This document shows positions 43,135-56,539 of a DNA stretch of 64,000 bases, one piece after another. The notes beneath the pieces are model-generated. The model saw only the letters and a program-made list of their open reading frames with translations. It was not told where the DNA came from and did no database searches. This DNA is from Scylla paramamosain. Lineage: Eukaryota; Arthropoda; Malacostraca; Decapoda; Portunidae. The stretch spans positions 5,997,965-6,061,964 of the forward strand of contig NC_087198.1 of NCBI RefSeq assembly GCF_035594125.1, written 5' to 3'. The position numbers and the translations under genes are program-made. Within the stretch, counting starts at the first letter, position 1; each line of letters starts with the position of its first letter.

Positions 43135-43361
43135 GTGACCCATGAACTACCTCTAACAATGGTGATGAAGAACCAGAAGTGGGTTGTAGGTGACGAGATA
43201 ACTATCCCAGGTCATCCCGGAAGTGGCGAGGTGACCCCATACAGCTCCACAAGGTCGTGGAGGACGCCAGATATAGCCACGTGGTCGCCTACACTCAGCC
43301 ATCCACCTCACCTGCCCCAGACTGCTACCCGGACACCATCCAGCCACAAGAACCCAGATAA
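43135..43361 (+). pseudogene. Nuclear lamin exon fragment (tail Ig-fold end and C-terminus)
   Basis: After TGTTGCAG, the translation VTHELPLTMVMKNQKWVVGD matches the lamin tail-domain pattern (PP-LVMK-QKW--GD). A shift of net one or two bases between about 43200 and 43245 leads to HKVVEDARYSHVVAYTQP and a proline-rich end stopping at TAA 43359-43361. No CaaX box is seen, as in C-type lamins. With the rod exon at 41040-41206 this indicates a lamin locus on the plus strand. Coil 2 and the start of the tail domain are absent between them, so the copy is incomplete. Confidence 0.65.
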
Positions 43362-45029
<1,668 letters not shown>

Positions 45030-45329
45030 TTATTTATCAAAACATTACATATATAAAAAATGGGAAAAAAAATGTAGAAAATAAAAAAAATAAAAAAAAA
45101 ATTCATATCCGGATCGTACAACGACACCCTTGATGCAAAACATGTTTGCGCGCCTGACGATGTTAAGACACACGACACACACTTCCCTTGAGAAAAGATG
45201 ATAGCCTTCACGAGTGTCTTACTATTTCTTTGCAGAGCCCCTCTTCTTGATGACGACGCGTACACTGTCAGCTACACTTTGCAGTGTGTTACTTAAATTT
45301 TTCTCTATCTTTGTATCTCTCCATTTCAG

Positions 45330-45420
45330 ATAAATTGTTATCTTTCCAAGGGTTGAGAAGAACATGGTCGTGGTTCAAGAGAAGCCACTACAGCCACTCC
45401 CTGACAAGCCTTCCACACCG
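45330..45420 (+). CDS. Candidate first coding exon, unrecognised
   Basis: A pyrimidine-rich acceptor (CTCTCCATTTCAG) and consensus donor (GTGAGT at 45421) bound 91 bp. Within it an ATG at 45364 (AGAACATGG) opens MVVVQEKPLQPLPDKPSTP, ending in phase 0. No family is recognised. The splice signals are strong but the peptide is short. Confidence 0.35.
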
Positions 45421-45589
45421 GTGAGTGTTGTTCAAGCATGTATTAGTATTGCTAATTCCTTATTTCCTAGAACATATACCACTATATAATGGAAATGTCT
45501 TTCCAACACAAATAACGTCAAGGAAAAATAAACTCTACACTAACTAAGTGATGAAAAACGTAGCATCATCCGCTACACAAAACAATACA

Positions 45590-45672
45590 GCAGCGAAGTG
45601 ACACTACCAGGACTTGAACCAACACCTGCCTGCCTCACTGACACCTACCGTGGTGCCAGGGAGTGCCGAGGC
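45590..45672 (-). mobile_element. tRNA-derived SINE head
   Basis: The minus strand contains TGGCACCACGG (A-box-like) and GGTTCAAGTCCTGG (B-box match), about 38 bp apart. There is no clean cloverleaf. Confidence 0.45.
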
Positions 45673-46267
45673 CTGTGCTGCCACCACGCTGAGAGAAGGA
45701 GAAAGAGAAGAGCATCAGAGAGGAATGACCGTGGCAGGAAGGATGGTGTGTTAGGTGACTGGTTCAGACAGTGACAGTGGACAGAAGAAATGCTGGAGAA
45801 AGATTAGACCACAGGTGGTTCATGTTGTAGTTGTTCAAGATTTGGAAGAAAACATTTTTTTTTTTTCTAGACAGTGGCAGCAGACACACAAGAGAGGATG
45901 GTGTGGTGGACAAGAGGATGCAGGGAGACAGCAGACAGAATGGAAGCTACAGATGAAAGAAGAGCAGGTCAAGCCATGGCAGCAGACACATAGACAGACA
46001 GATTGGATAAGAAAGAAGTATTATTTAGTGAGGTAAGGAACTGTACAACCCTTCACAGTGCTGACTACTTGATAGCAGAGGTGGTTCATGTTGGTTCAGG
46101 ATTTGGTTTGAAGCTGTTACGTGAAAAGAACATTCTGAGGAACGAGAGGTTGTATTGTCACTTGTCAACAAAGTGGCAGAGTATTGCTATAACATTTATA
46201 GCCAAAGCTGTACCAGCTGCCTGAGTGTGTCATGTCCATTGTGTACTTACAGTCACCTTTGTCATGT
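45673..46267. other. Unannotated DNA with small diverged repeats
   Basis: The motif GGCAGCAGACACA recurs near 45875 and 45978, and GGTTCATGTTG near 45814 and 46083. No gene recognised. Confidence 0.5.
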
Positions 46268-47650
46268 CTACGCTAGTGGAGGAGAGGGAAGAACAAACCT
46301 TGAATCGTCCAGGGTTAGAGTTTTTAGCAAAGGTTTGAGCGAAGAGTTCAGCTTTAGAGATAGATGTGATAGCAGTGGTGCCATCTGGTTGAAATAAAGA
46401 AGGGAAAGGAGAAGCAAAGTTATTATAGATGTTGTTGGGTAAGTGCCAGAAGTCAAAAGGGGGAGTTAGATCTTGAAAGGTTTTGACACTTTCTGTTAAT
46501 AAAGGAGTTTTTTTTGGCTAATTGGAGAACAGACTTGGCATGGCAGAAATGTAAAGTGCATTAGATTCCGGTGATGGAAGAAGACTTAAGCACCTTTGGT
46601 GGGCCACCTCTCTATCATGTATAGCACGAGAACAAGCTATGTTAAACCAAGTTTAACTTTGGAAGGTTTAGGTCGAGAAAAAGAGTGAGGAATGTACGCC
46701 TCCATGCCAGACACCATCACCTCTGTTATGCGCTCAGCACACAAAGACGGGTCTCTGACACGGAAGCAGTAGTCATTTTCCAAGGAAAATCAGCAAAATA
46801 CCTCCATGTTCCCCCAACTAGTACAGGCAAAACGCCAGTGGCACCTTCCTTTAGGGGGATCCTGAGGAGGGATTGGAGCGATAGGACAAGATACAGATAT
46901 GAGACTGTGATCGGAGGAACCCAACGGAGAAGAAAGGGTGACAGCATAAGCAGAAGGATTAGAGGTCAGGAAAAGGTCAAGAATGTTGGGTCTATCTTCA
47001 AGACGGTCAGGAATACGAGTAAGGTGTTGCACCAATTGCTTTAGGTCGTGGAGAATAGCAAAGTCTAAGGCTAGTTCACCAGGATGGTCAGTGAAGGGAG
47101 AGGAAAGCCAAAGTTGGTGGTGAACATTGAAGTCAGTCTCCAAGAATTAAGATCTCTGCAAAAGGGAAGAGAGTCAATGTGCTCCACTTTGGAAGTTAAG
47201 TAGTCAAAGAATTTTTCATAGTCAGAAGAGTTATTTGAGAGGTATACAGCACAGATAAATTTAGTTTGAGAGTGACTCTGTTGTCGTACCCTGGTGGTGG
47301 AAAACTCGGAAGATTCAAGAGAGTGGAAAGCAGGTTAAGTCATTGCGCACATGAACACAGCATCCAGCTTTGGATCGAAAATGAGGATAGAGAAAGTAGG
47401 AGGGAACAGAAAAGGGGCTACTATCAGTTGCCTCAGACATCTGAGTTTTAGTGACGAAAGGATGATGAAGCTTAATAGAGGAGAGGCAGCGTTCTACAGA
47501 TTGAACGCGAATGTTGCAGAAGTTTATGAAGAAAAACTGAGAGGGGTATCAAGACATTTAGGGTCGTTACCAGAAGAGCAGTCTGACCCGGGGACAATTG
47601 TGGTCCGCTCACCAGATGGGGTCTCCGAGGCTGGTGTAGGAGTATGTGTG
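46268..47650 (-). mobile_element. LINE 5' half, endonuclease region, decayed
   Basis: Minus-strand translation in several frames gives the C-terminal part of an APE-type endonuclease and the linker before the reverse transcriptase. Examples are [40 protein letters not shown] and [14 protein letters not shown], within 46790-47143. Several frameshifts are present. The 5' end resembles 691-911, and the 3' end is cut off near 46268 before the reverse transcriptase. The family is common in crab genomes to my recollection; that is recall, not evidence from this window. Confidence 0.8.
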
Positions 47651-48637
47651 TAATAATTAGGTGCTGGTAGTTGTTTTGTGTGCAGGAAGAGAGATATCTC
47701 CATGACTATAACGTTTGGTACGATTGAAAACATCCTTTGATTTCCACAGATATGTACACACACTAGCAACAGTTTTCACCTGTAGCACCAGAAACAGTCT
47801 TCCTCACACGAACCGTTTCACTGCCGGGACTTGAAGGCTGATGAAGCAGTGCGGCGGAGGTCACGCCTCTCAGAGTGTTTATACTTGTTGTCAACACCGC
47901 CATAACTAATACAAACTCTTTAGTGCAGGTAGTTAAATAACTGCAATCATTGTTCCAGATTCCTAAATTCACAAAGTGCATAACTCATTCCAAGTTTTTA
48001 TTGCAGATAATTAAAGTTTTAGTGAAATAATTATTCCTATTCCTAATGTTGTGTGGTGCATTATCTCAGACAGGCCCACTGGAAGCTGTCAGAGTGCTGT
48101 GGCACGTGGCAAGAACCAAGTGTTCAGGAGCACACACTGTCCCTTCACCAGTCAGCAGGTTACGAAAAACAATGCAGTATTTTGTTGAGTAATCAAAGTA
48201 ATAAAATGTAAATGATAAAATGTCAGTACTGATTTAGAGTGTCACACTCCACCATGGCAAAGACTGCCGGCTGAGTAATATTCAAGTTGTATTAGTGAGA
48301 CTCTACTCAATGTTAATTATAAGGCAGGTATAAAAAAAAATAGTTAAAAAATGTATCATAGTACAAGAAAGTGACAGTTCAAAATGTAAACATATCTTTA
48401 ACAAGTAGACTTGAATGGTCATTAAGTAGTACAGCAGACCCTTCCTACAGTAAATTCACTATTATTTGTAGACTGGCCTTATTTGTCTCTCATCATTTTA
48501 CTTTTCTCATTATTCTGTCTTGTTTTCTCATTAATACTTGAGTGCCTTCATGTTATCTCTATTATTGTGACTGTTTCTCTCATTATGTTGCTGATGTTGT
48601 CTACTCTCATCATCTGACTGACTGCTCGCCTTCACAG
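47651..48637. other. Unannotated AT-rich DNA
   Basis: No gene, repeat or element recognised. Confidence 0.5.
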
Positions 48638-48736
48638 ATCTGGGCGGCTTGGAAGCCTCACTACAAACTGAAGACCCGTTCACTTGAAGGACACAGTTGG
48701 AGTCGGACACAAGATCCAAGAGGGAGTTATTTTTAA
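48638..48736 (+). CDS. Candidate terminal exon, unrecognised
   Basis: After CTCGCCTTCACAG the frame IWAAWKPHYKLKTRSLEGHS runs to TAA at 48734-48736. It would join in phase 0 with the candidate exon at 45330-45420. Homology is unknown and chance is possible. Confidence 0.25.
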   Translation: MWAAWKPHYKLKTRSLEGHSWSRTQDPRGSYF

Positions 48737-49123
48737 ACGAGAGCTTCAGGCAAAAAATTCGAGTGGATTTTCAACTCTAAAAATAACTTTTTTTGGGGGG
48801 ATATTTTGAAGCTTCTTTATCTTGAAAAATAACTCCAGATATTATGACTCTAGCTGGAAGTTGACCTGAGCAATGTAGGGTTTGCTGCAGTGAGATTACC
48901 AAGGCACGAGTGTCTGGGATTTAAAGATGATGGATATGTGTCCTGTGTGCTGCTGTGCTGGGAGGAGAGGAGCAGCAGCAGTCGTGGGGCTCTGCTCCCG
49001 CTGTCACTGGTGCAACTGTTCACTCCTGCAGCTACCTTCCCTCAACATACTGTGTCTTCCCACACATGCAATGAACAACTATGAACAATACTTCTCCTGC
49101 GATGAGGAACAGTGAATAACAAC

Positions 49124-49216
<93 letters not shown>

Positions 49217-49782
49217 CAGTATGTCCCCCACAGTATGTTTACAAACCCACAGTGACTCTCCACAGCCCCTCACCAACAACTGTCTCCTTCACACACACAC
49301 ACACACAAATGTTGGAATCTTGTAGTGTCTACAACAATGAATGGAACCAAAATCGACAAGCCAAATTTTCTTCCAGCCTGCGTGAGTGTAGTGAGGCTCA
49401 ATGTGTGTGTACAAGTGAAGAGTATATATTAGATGCATGACTTAAAAATATGAGGCTTACACAAAAATACAGGACATAACTTGAGTGTGGTGAGTCAAAG
49501 GGGAGTCAAAATGCTCAACTTTGAATTAATTTACAACAAAAAGTAACTAAATAAACACACTATAAAAAAAATAATCTCATCAATTAACACTGGAAAAAAA
49601 AATATATATACACCAACGCAAAATAAATAAATAAATAAATAAATGAAAACTAAATAAAGCAAATTAATCTGAACGCTAACACACAAACCAACATAGTCGT
49701 ATATTTTTAAACACTACGGTGAAGAAAGATAATGAAGCTTTAACATTGAGTGAAAGAGAGAGAGAGAAATTTGTGGTCTTCC

Positions 49783-49835
<53 letters not shown>

Positions 49836-50212
49836 CACAAACAATAAAAAAAACAAAAAAAAATAAGCAAATAAACAAAATACAAGCAAATAATAATAGC
49901 CATCCACACCAATCCACACCAAGCCATCCCAATCCAGCCAATCACGAGCCAGCAGCAGACACACCGAGAGGATTGTGAGAAAGAGGAAAAAGAAAAAAAA
50001 AACATGAAAAATAATGGATACCGGGAGAATAAGAAAAGAATAAGAAAAAAATGGCGAATCAAGAGAAAAATGAGAAAAATAAAGGAAAAAATACGAATAA
50101 AACCAAAAGGAAAAAATGAGGGAAGGGAAAAAATGGGGTGAGAAGGGGAACACTTAGGAAAATAAACGAAACAATAGGGCATTACATTGTGATTAGGTAT
50201 AGCAGGGATGGA

Positions 50213-50270
<58 letters not shown>

Positions 50271-50302
50271 GTCAGGAATTTAATTTTGTGTTAGTGGTTT
50301 AC

Positions 50303-50398
<96 letters not shown>

Positions 50399-50525
50399 TA
50401 CAACAGTTTTGTCTTTCTGTTTTCTCTCGCTCTTATCTTTCGCTGAGAGAGAGAGAGAGAGAGAGAGAGAAACATTATTATTACACACACACACACAAAC
50501 ACTCTTTTCATAGATAAGTTAACAC

Positions 50526-50531
<6 letters not shown>
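48737..50531. repeat. Unannotated DNA with (CT)n/(GA)n arrays
   Basis: (CT)n at 49127-49213, (CT)n at 49789-49833, (GA)n at 50217-50266 facing (CT)n at 50308-50397, and (GA)n at 50445-50471. Short open frames at 48927-49112 and 49308-49437 have several cysteines but no recognisable domain. Confidence 0.6.

Positions 50532-50617
<86 letters not shown>
50532..50617. repeat. (AT)n microsatellite
   Basis: About 43 AT units. Confidence 0.95.
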
Positions 50618-50618
<1 letters not shown>

Positions 50619-50845
50619 CCCTTTCTTTTTACATTATCTATCACAATTAATCTTTCTACCTCCTATTCCTTCCCTTCCAAATGAAACCGAACCATTAAGA
50701 AGTATCACTTGCTTCTCTCCTGTAACTTATAATGAAACGCTCGAATTAATTCATAAGGTGCGCAAAGGAGCTTAATTAATAAACAGGAAAGATTAAAAAT
50801 GCATTGCGGGGAAAAAAAAGGTAAAATATGAATGAGTTTGAGGAA

Positions 50846-50885
<40 letters not shown>

Positions 50886-51027
50886 GCTAATGAGTTTTTT
50901 AACTGAAGAATGTAAGGTATTGGATCCGAAAGCATAAGGGATTGGACGCCCTGAGTGAAGCGGTTACAGGTGTCTATTGTTCCCGTGGTTGATATACTGA
51001 GACAACTTGTTCGCCACCTTGCAATTA
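50618..51027. other. Unannotated DNA with (TG)n
   Basis: (TG)n at about 50850-50883; otherwise nothing recognised. Confidence 0.55.
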
Positions 51028-52085
51028 GAGACGTGGCAGTGAGGCTGGTAGATACCTATCAGCGCCAGCATTTTTATTTGTCTGCGATTTCCTGGGGCAA
51101 AGGGGTGTCTTAGCTAAATTTGAAATCGATGTGCAGGAAAAGTACAGCATGAATTGCTGCACAAGTGTATCTAAAATTAAAAACATAACCCTTAATATAA
51201 ATATTCATACTTACTGGTGTATGATAAGGCTTTGTTAATTGAATTATAAGATAAAACTAAAAATAGGTAATGATTTTTTTAAAGTAAGTATGAACAGTAA
51301 AAATAAAAGGATGTTGATATCGGCTTGTGCATTTTATCTGGGAATGTTGAAAAATATCAGATATCACTGACACGTCCTGTATATGAAAGTAATCAGTGAA
51401 ATAAAAAAAGAACAGCACCGCTGGCGGACGTACGACGTACTTATCTTGATCATTATTCTTCAGTTAAAGAAAGCGCCGCGCACCGTTAGGAAGGAGTGTA
51501 AAGTGTAAACAATAGCCTCTCAGTTCTGCCGATACAAAGGCCTTTACTTTGCTCTACTATATCCAGAATAGGGTATAGCTCGTTCTTTCGGGAATTTTCT
51601 TAATTCCGCTGTAGTCCATGATTGTGGCGGTGATGTATCCATTGTGCAGGGTAGTGGAGTAAGCTGGTCCTGTGTTTTGGTTTGCTCGCTCCCCAAGTAC
51701 CCGAGGATAGTGATCGTACCGCAAAAATAAAGTCTCTGATACAAAATTATATTTTCTTTACATTAAATGGATTTGCCTGTTGTTTAGTACATGAAAATGC
51801 AAGTATATATTAGTATACTTCCATTGAGGTCAGTAGAAAATTACAGATTGCCTGCCTTGATACACTTATAAGCTCTTTTAAGAATATCATCTGAAATTAT
51901 GAATAGAGGCTCAAATAATGTCATGTGCTGTCAGTTATCACGAAATTAATTGACTTAAAATTTATTACTGTGCAACGATACACTTTTGTAAGCTTGTAGA
52001 ACCTTGCCCCAAAAAGTATTTATCTTCCGGCGATAATTAAAAATTCTGGCGCTATCTGGTATCAAAACGCTCACTGCGACGTCTC
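51028..52085. mobile_element. Non-autonomous DNA transposon with TA-flanked inverted ends
   Basis: The left end GAGACGTGGCAGTGAG at 51028 and the reverse complement of the right end (GAGACGTCGCAGTGAG ending at 52085) match. Similarity continues inward for about 75 bp with shared GATACC, AGCGCCAG and GGGGCAA blocks. TA flanks both ends (51026-51027, 52086-52087). The 1,058-bp body has no long open frame, so it depends on a transposase elsewhere. The ends and TA duplication suggest a Tc1/mariner-like mechanism, but the family is not identified. Confidence 0.75.
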
Positions 52086-52203
52086 TAATTTCCTATACAG
52101 GGTGTGACGCGAGTTTCTGCAAATACTGAAAGAGGTGAAAGAACGCTTAATTCTAAGTAGAAAATGTTCTATGCACATATGCATTTTAAGGCTTTGTTTA
52201 CCC

Positions 52204-52771
52204 ATCAGAGGATTTGAAAATGTACGGGACTCGCGGGTGTGCTCTGTGAAATGACGGACACACGGTTGTATTGTCGCAGCCTCGGAGGTGCCACTTAGTC
52301 ATATTACGAATGGTTTAATATTACATTATCTTGTAACAAGACTAATGGGATTACAAAGCATGTAATTTACCTATAAGCATTACAGGACAACATTATTGCG
52401 GTGATTAAAAGTACTTCCGTAAAATGCTACGCGGCATCATCAAACCGAGGGAGGAGGGCGGGTGGGTAGCCTGCCCTTGCGACCTTGAAAACAGCTGAGA
52501 GATGATGCCACGTAGCATTTTACAGGAGTACATTTTATCACCGCAATAATGTTGTCGTGTAATGCTTATCGGTAAATTACATGCTTTTTTATATAATTTG
52601 TCTTGTTATAAGATACTGCAATATTCCACAGCCTGCAAAAAATAACATTAAACCATTCGTAATTTGAACAAGTGGCACCTCCGAGGCTGAGACAATGCAG
52701 CCGTCTGTACTTCATCTCACAGCTACACGCAGGGCACAGCAGCGAGTCCCCTACATTTTCAACTCCTCTGA
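52204..52771. mobile_element. Fold-back element with about 240-270-bp arms
   Basis: The left arm (52204-52441) and right arm (52501-52771) are inverted copies. Shared blocks include GGAGGTGCCACTT, ATTACGAATGGTTTAAT, AGCATGTAATTTACC, AACATTATTGCGGTGAT and GTAAAATGCTACG. A 59-bp unique spacer holds GGAGGGCGGG. The arms have substitutions and a few indels. No coding capacity is seen. It could be a fold-back transposon or a large inverted duplication. Confidence 0.85.
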
Positions 52772-52894
52772 CGCAGGTCGCCCACCACCAGGGTCAGAGG
52801 GTCGGACATGATGCAGAAGAAGGCGCGGGAGCCGAAGTATTCATCCGCCGTCCACCGCTCCCCGTCGCTGAGAAAGCTGCTCCTTGTGTCACAG
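52759..52894 (-). CDS. Probable coding exon, gene unrecognised, stop supplied by the fold-back arm
   Basis: On the minus strand an acceptor (CTCTTCCTCAG) precedes 136 bp reading CDTRSSFLSDGERWTADEYF, GSRAFFCIMSDPLTLVVGD and LRQRS to TGA at 52759-52761. The sequence is GC-rich with coding-like composition and no internal stop, unlike its surroundings. The last codons and the stop lie in the outer edge of the fold-back arm. I do not recognise the protein. It may be a truncated internal exon or a true last exon. Confidence 0.45.
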
Positions 52895-53636
52895 CTGAGG
52901 AAGAGAGAGGCGAGGGATAGGTCACTCCTGCAGGAACACGAATTAAGAACGAACACCAATAGACATGGCCACTCGGAGGGATACAAAGGAAAAAACAAGA
53001 AGTAAAAGATAAGAACCGGAGGTTGAAATCGCTCACACATGAACAAACAGTAATAGATAAGAGCACGGAATTTAGATCACTCACAAAGAAATACAAATGA
53101 AGAACAAACATATGCAACTTGCATTTTGGTTCTTCCGAGGCTGTCTGTGATAAAGTACACTGAGCAATCTTGTAAAGTGGATGTAGGCTGGAAAATGCAA
53201 GGATGCAGGCACGGTGAGAGAGGGAGGGAAAGTGAGAGGGAGGGAGGAAGGGAGGCAGAAAGGAGGAAAGGAAGGAACGTAAGAGAAAAGAAAGGAATAA
53301 ATAAAAGCAAAGCCTTCCCCACCAAAAAAATGAATTAATTAATAAAATGAAATAAATAAATAAATAAAAGTAAAACGGAGAAAAAAAAGAAAAAAGGAAG
53401 GTATGAACAAAAGGAGAGGGAAAGGAAGAAACGGATAAGAAAAGGAGAGAAATCAAATGAAAGAAAGGAAGGCAGGAAGGATAAAAAAAAAAATGAAATA
53501 ACGGAAAGGTAGAAAACGAAGAAAGGAAATCAAATAAATACAAAAAAGGAGGAAGAAAGAAAGAGGAAGGAAAACGATGCCATAAGTAATGAGAGAGTTA
53601 AACAAAAAAAAAAAAAAACAGACAAGACTTGAATAG

Positions 53637-53712
<76 letters not shown>

Positions 53713-54096
53713 AGATAAACAACATCCGAGAGTGGCGAGGATGGGGGAGGCTGGAGGGTGGTGAAGGAAGGGGACAGGGGAATGGATGAGCAGGGCAAGG
53801 CAGGGAAGGAAGGAAGAGCAGTGAAGGGAAGGAGGAATAATGATGGAAGAAAGGCAAGTGAGGGAAGAGGGACGGTGTAGGAGGAGCAGTGAAGGAAGGA
53901 GAGCCAGGGGAAGTGGAGGCAGTGAAGGAAGGAGAGGGGCGTGGAGGAAGAATAGGGACGTTGTTGTAACCCAGCAAACAACAAGAAATGAAACATGTAA
54001 CAAGAAACAAGAATGAAACAAAAGTGAAGAAATGAAAAAGGGAAACGAGAAGTAGAAAGAATAAATGAGGGAAGAAGATGATAAAAACGACAGCAG
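52895..54096. repeat. Purine-rich tract with (GA)n
   Basis: 53200-54060 is strongly purine-rich on the plus strand (GGAAG, AAAT blocks), with (GA)n at 53640-53710. No gene is supported; minus-strand F/L/S-rich frames are artefacts. Confidence 0.75.
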
Positions 54097-54168
54097 GTAT
54101 CAAGAAGCTATCACCACCCTGACAGATAAGAGACGAGACGTGACCACCGTGGAGAACAACAAGATGCG
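54097..54168 (+). CDS. Candidate 72-bp coiled-coil-like exon
   Basis: A CAGCAG acceptor and consensus donor (GTGAGT at 54169) bound a symmetrical phase-2 exon encoding YQEAITTLTDKRRDVTTVEN then NKMR. The charged heptad-like composition suits a coiled-coil protein, but no family is assigned. Confidence 0.4.
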
Positions 54169-54906
54169 GTGAGTCATCACAACACTAACAGAGCCGGAGA
54201 TTAGCACAACATTACAAGAAGAGGTACTCAGGTGGCCATCACTGAATTAGTATACGAGGGAAGCAGAGGTCACCGGAAACAGGTGACATGGACAACACGG
54301 ACAGCCGGCACACCACAGGAACCGCCGCCTCCTTGTTCCTGATTAGAAGATGCGATTACCAAAGTAACTCGAGAATGAATCTTACTGAAAGTTAAGGAAA
54401 AATAAACTGTGTGATCGAAGTACGGGGAAGATAAAATTAATATAGTTACTTGAAAATGGATCTTGCGGAAAGTATATGAAATTGAACCATATGACCAAAG
54501 TATGAGAAAATAAATATATTTACTCGAAAATGAACCTTATTGAAAGTTACAGGAAAATGCCTCGAATGATCGAAGTAGTGGAAAATAAATGTTATAGCAA
54601 CGGAAGCCTTGTTGGGGCAAAAGGTCGCTCTAACATCACGCGTATATTACAAGGTGTAGGAGACGGGAATAGACAGAAACAGAGAGAGGGACAAGCTAGA
54701 CACAGCTGTCAGACCAGAGAGGGTCAGGATGGGCAAGCCGCCTGTCGCAGTACCAGTAAGTAGAGCCACACAGTTGTAATGCAGTCACAGTAAAGTGTGG
54801 GTGTTATATATTGACAGAGAGGGATTGGGTGGTGTAGGATGTGTTCCTCAATGAATATTACCTGCGAAGTTTCTTTATCGGTGCTTGACAGTGGCATGTT
54901 ATTCAT
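54169..54906. other. Unannotated DNA
   Basis: A diverged repeat of about 68 bp (AAAATRRAYCTTRYKGAAAGT-like) appears near 54372, 54455 and 54530. A possible short exon ending at GTAAGT (54756) was not supported. Confidence 0.5.
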
Positions 54907-54945
54907 TACATATCTCGCCTGAACATTGTTCAGGCGAGATATGTA
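54907..54945. repeat. Perfect 19-bp palindrome at the broken LINE end
   Basis: Arms TACATATCTCGCCTGAACA and its exact complement flank one T. It lies where the minus-strand LINE fragment (54946-55965) stops resembling a LINE. Confidence 0.92.
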
Positions 54946-55965
54946 TTGTACACTTTTCTATATTGAATCTCATCCGCCATTTTCTGCCAAGCTTGTTAGT
55001 CTATTTAGGTCACACTGGAGTTCCTGCCATTGTGACACAGACGTTATTCTACTTGTTATCTTGGTGTCGTCTGCAAATTTACTTATTTTGCAATTTATCC
55101 CTTCATGAATATCATTAATGTACATTATAAAGAGTACTGGTCCTAATACAGAGCCTTGAGGAACACCACTGTTTACCTTTTGCCACTCTGACTCTTTTCC
55201 ATTTATCACAACACGCTGTTTTCTGTCAGAGAGCCAGTCTCTCAGCCATTTCAGGGTGTTTCCGGCAATGCCGTGAGCTTTTACTTCACTGGTGAGTCTC
55301 TTAAGGAGAACAGTGTCGAAAGCTTTCTGGAAATCAAGGTAGATAATATCAACAGCTTTTGTCTCGTCATGCGAGTTAAATAGTAAGTTCATTAAGCAGG
55401 AACGCTTGGTTCTGAAACCGTGTTGCGAATCATTTATGATTTTGTTTTCTTTTAAATATTTAACAATTCTATCTCTGATTATTGTTTCCATTAGCTTGCA
55501 CACTACTGAAGTGAGACTGATCGGCCTGTAAATGGCTGGGAGAAATTTATTTATTTTACTTTATTTTTTTTAAGACTGGCGTGACATTTGCTAGTTTCCA
55601 TTCGTGGGGAACTTTACCCGCTAGTAAAGTTTTATTGAATAAAATTGTAAGCGTTTCACGAGCTCATTTCTTTCTTCTTTAAGAAGCCTGGGTGATATCT
55701 TGTCTGGCCCGGCTGTTTTGTTTACGTTCATGCTCTTCGTGACTCAGAGGATTTCACTTTCTGTGATGGTGAAGTCCGGCAGCGTGGTGCCTCATGACTG
55801 AGTCGAAGGGGTCGGCAGACTGCCCTGAACATCCTCAGTCGTGAAGACTGTTGAAAAGTACTCGTTCAGGGTGTTCGCCATGTCTGTTTCGTTTTCTATT
55901 TTTGTGCCATTTTCTGTTATTAGTGGACCAATCGTTGATGTTAAAACCCTTTTTGTTTTCACATA
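54946..55965 (-). pseudogene. LINE reverse transcriptase fragment
   Basis: Minus-strand frames give the linker NTLNEYFSTVFT (about 55850), then after shifts the fingers and palm: ICRPISLTS-like, [44 protein letters not shown] and the catalytic FADD (open at 54970-55503). A one-base shift at 54975 is followed by FNIEKCT-like sequence before the palindrome. The endonuclease and C-terminal parts are missing. It is related to the fragment at 56.54-57.42 kb and to the tail at 12.95 kb. Confidence 0.85.
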
Positions 55966-56324
55966 GGAGGAGGAGGAGGAGCAGGAAGCGAAAAGGAAAT
56001 ACAACAAAAACAACAACAAAACAAGCATCAGGGAGATGAAGAAGCAAACAAAGAGAAGGAGGAGGAGGAGGAGGAGGAGGAGATTATACATCGTTGGCTT
56101 TCAGAAAGGAGCGTAAAAAGAAGCCAGCGTGTCAGTCTTACTCCCTTCCTACTTTCCTTCCCTGAATCCCTCCCTCCTTCCCTCCTTCCCTCCCCTTTCT
56201 CTTCTCCTCTTCCCTCCTTCCCTCCCCTTTCCCTTCTCCTTCACAGCCTCTCTGGTATGAAAGAGAAGTAATTCTTACTTTTTCCTTCAATCGCTTCCTC
56301 TCTTTTGTCCTCTTTCTTACACGC

Positions 56325-56417
<93 letters not shown>

Positions 56418-56539
56418 TGTGTGTTACAAGTTACAAGGAATTACAAGGAAGAGAAGTACTCCGGAAGGCGTTATGACCCATACAGGGGAGTACTGAAAGA
56501 AACTCAAGCTAAGTTAGAAACACATGTCCAGGCGACATC
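55966..56539. repeat. GGA-rich, TCCC-rich and (GA)n DNA
   Basis: (GGA)n at 55966-55985 and 56057-56083, CCTTCCCT-rich block at 56140-56240, and (GA)n at 56330-56415. No gene. Confidence 0.8.

Noticed and set aside
54724..54760. Possible first exon ending MGKPPVAVP at a GTAAGT
   Set aside because: Too short and without supporting upstream or downstream signals.
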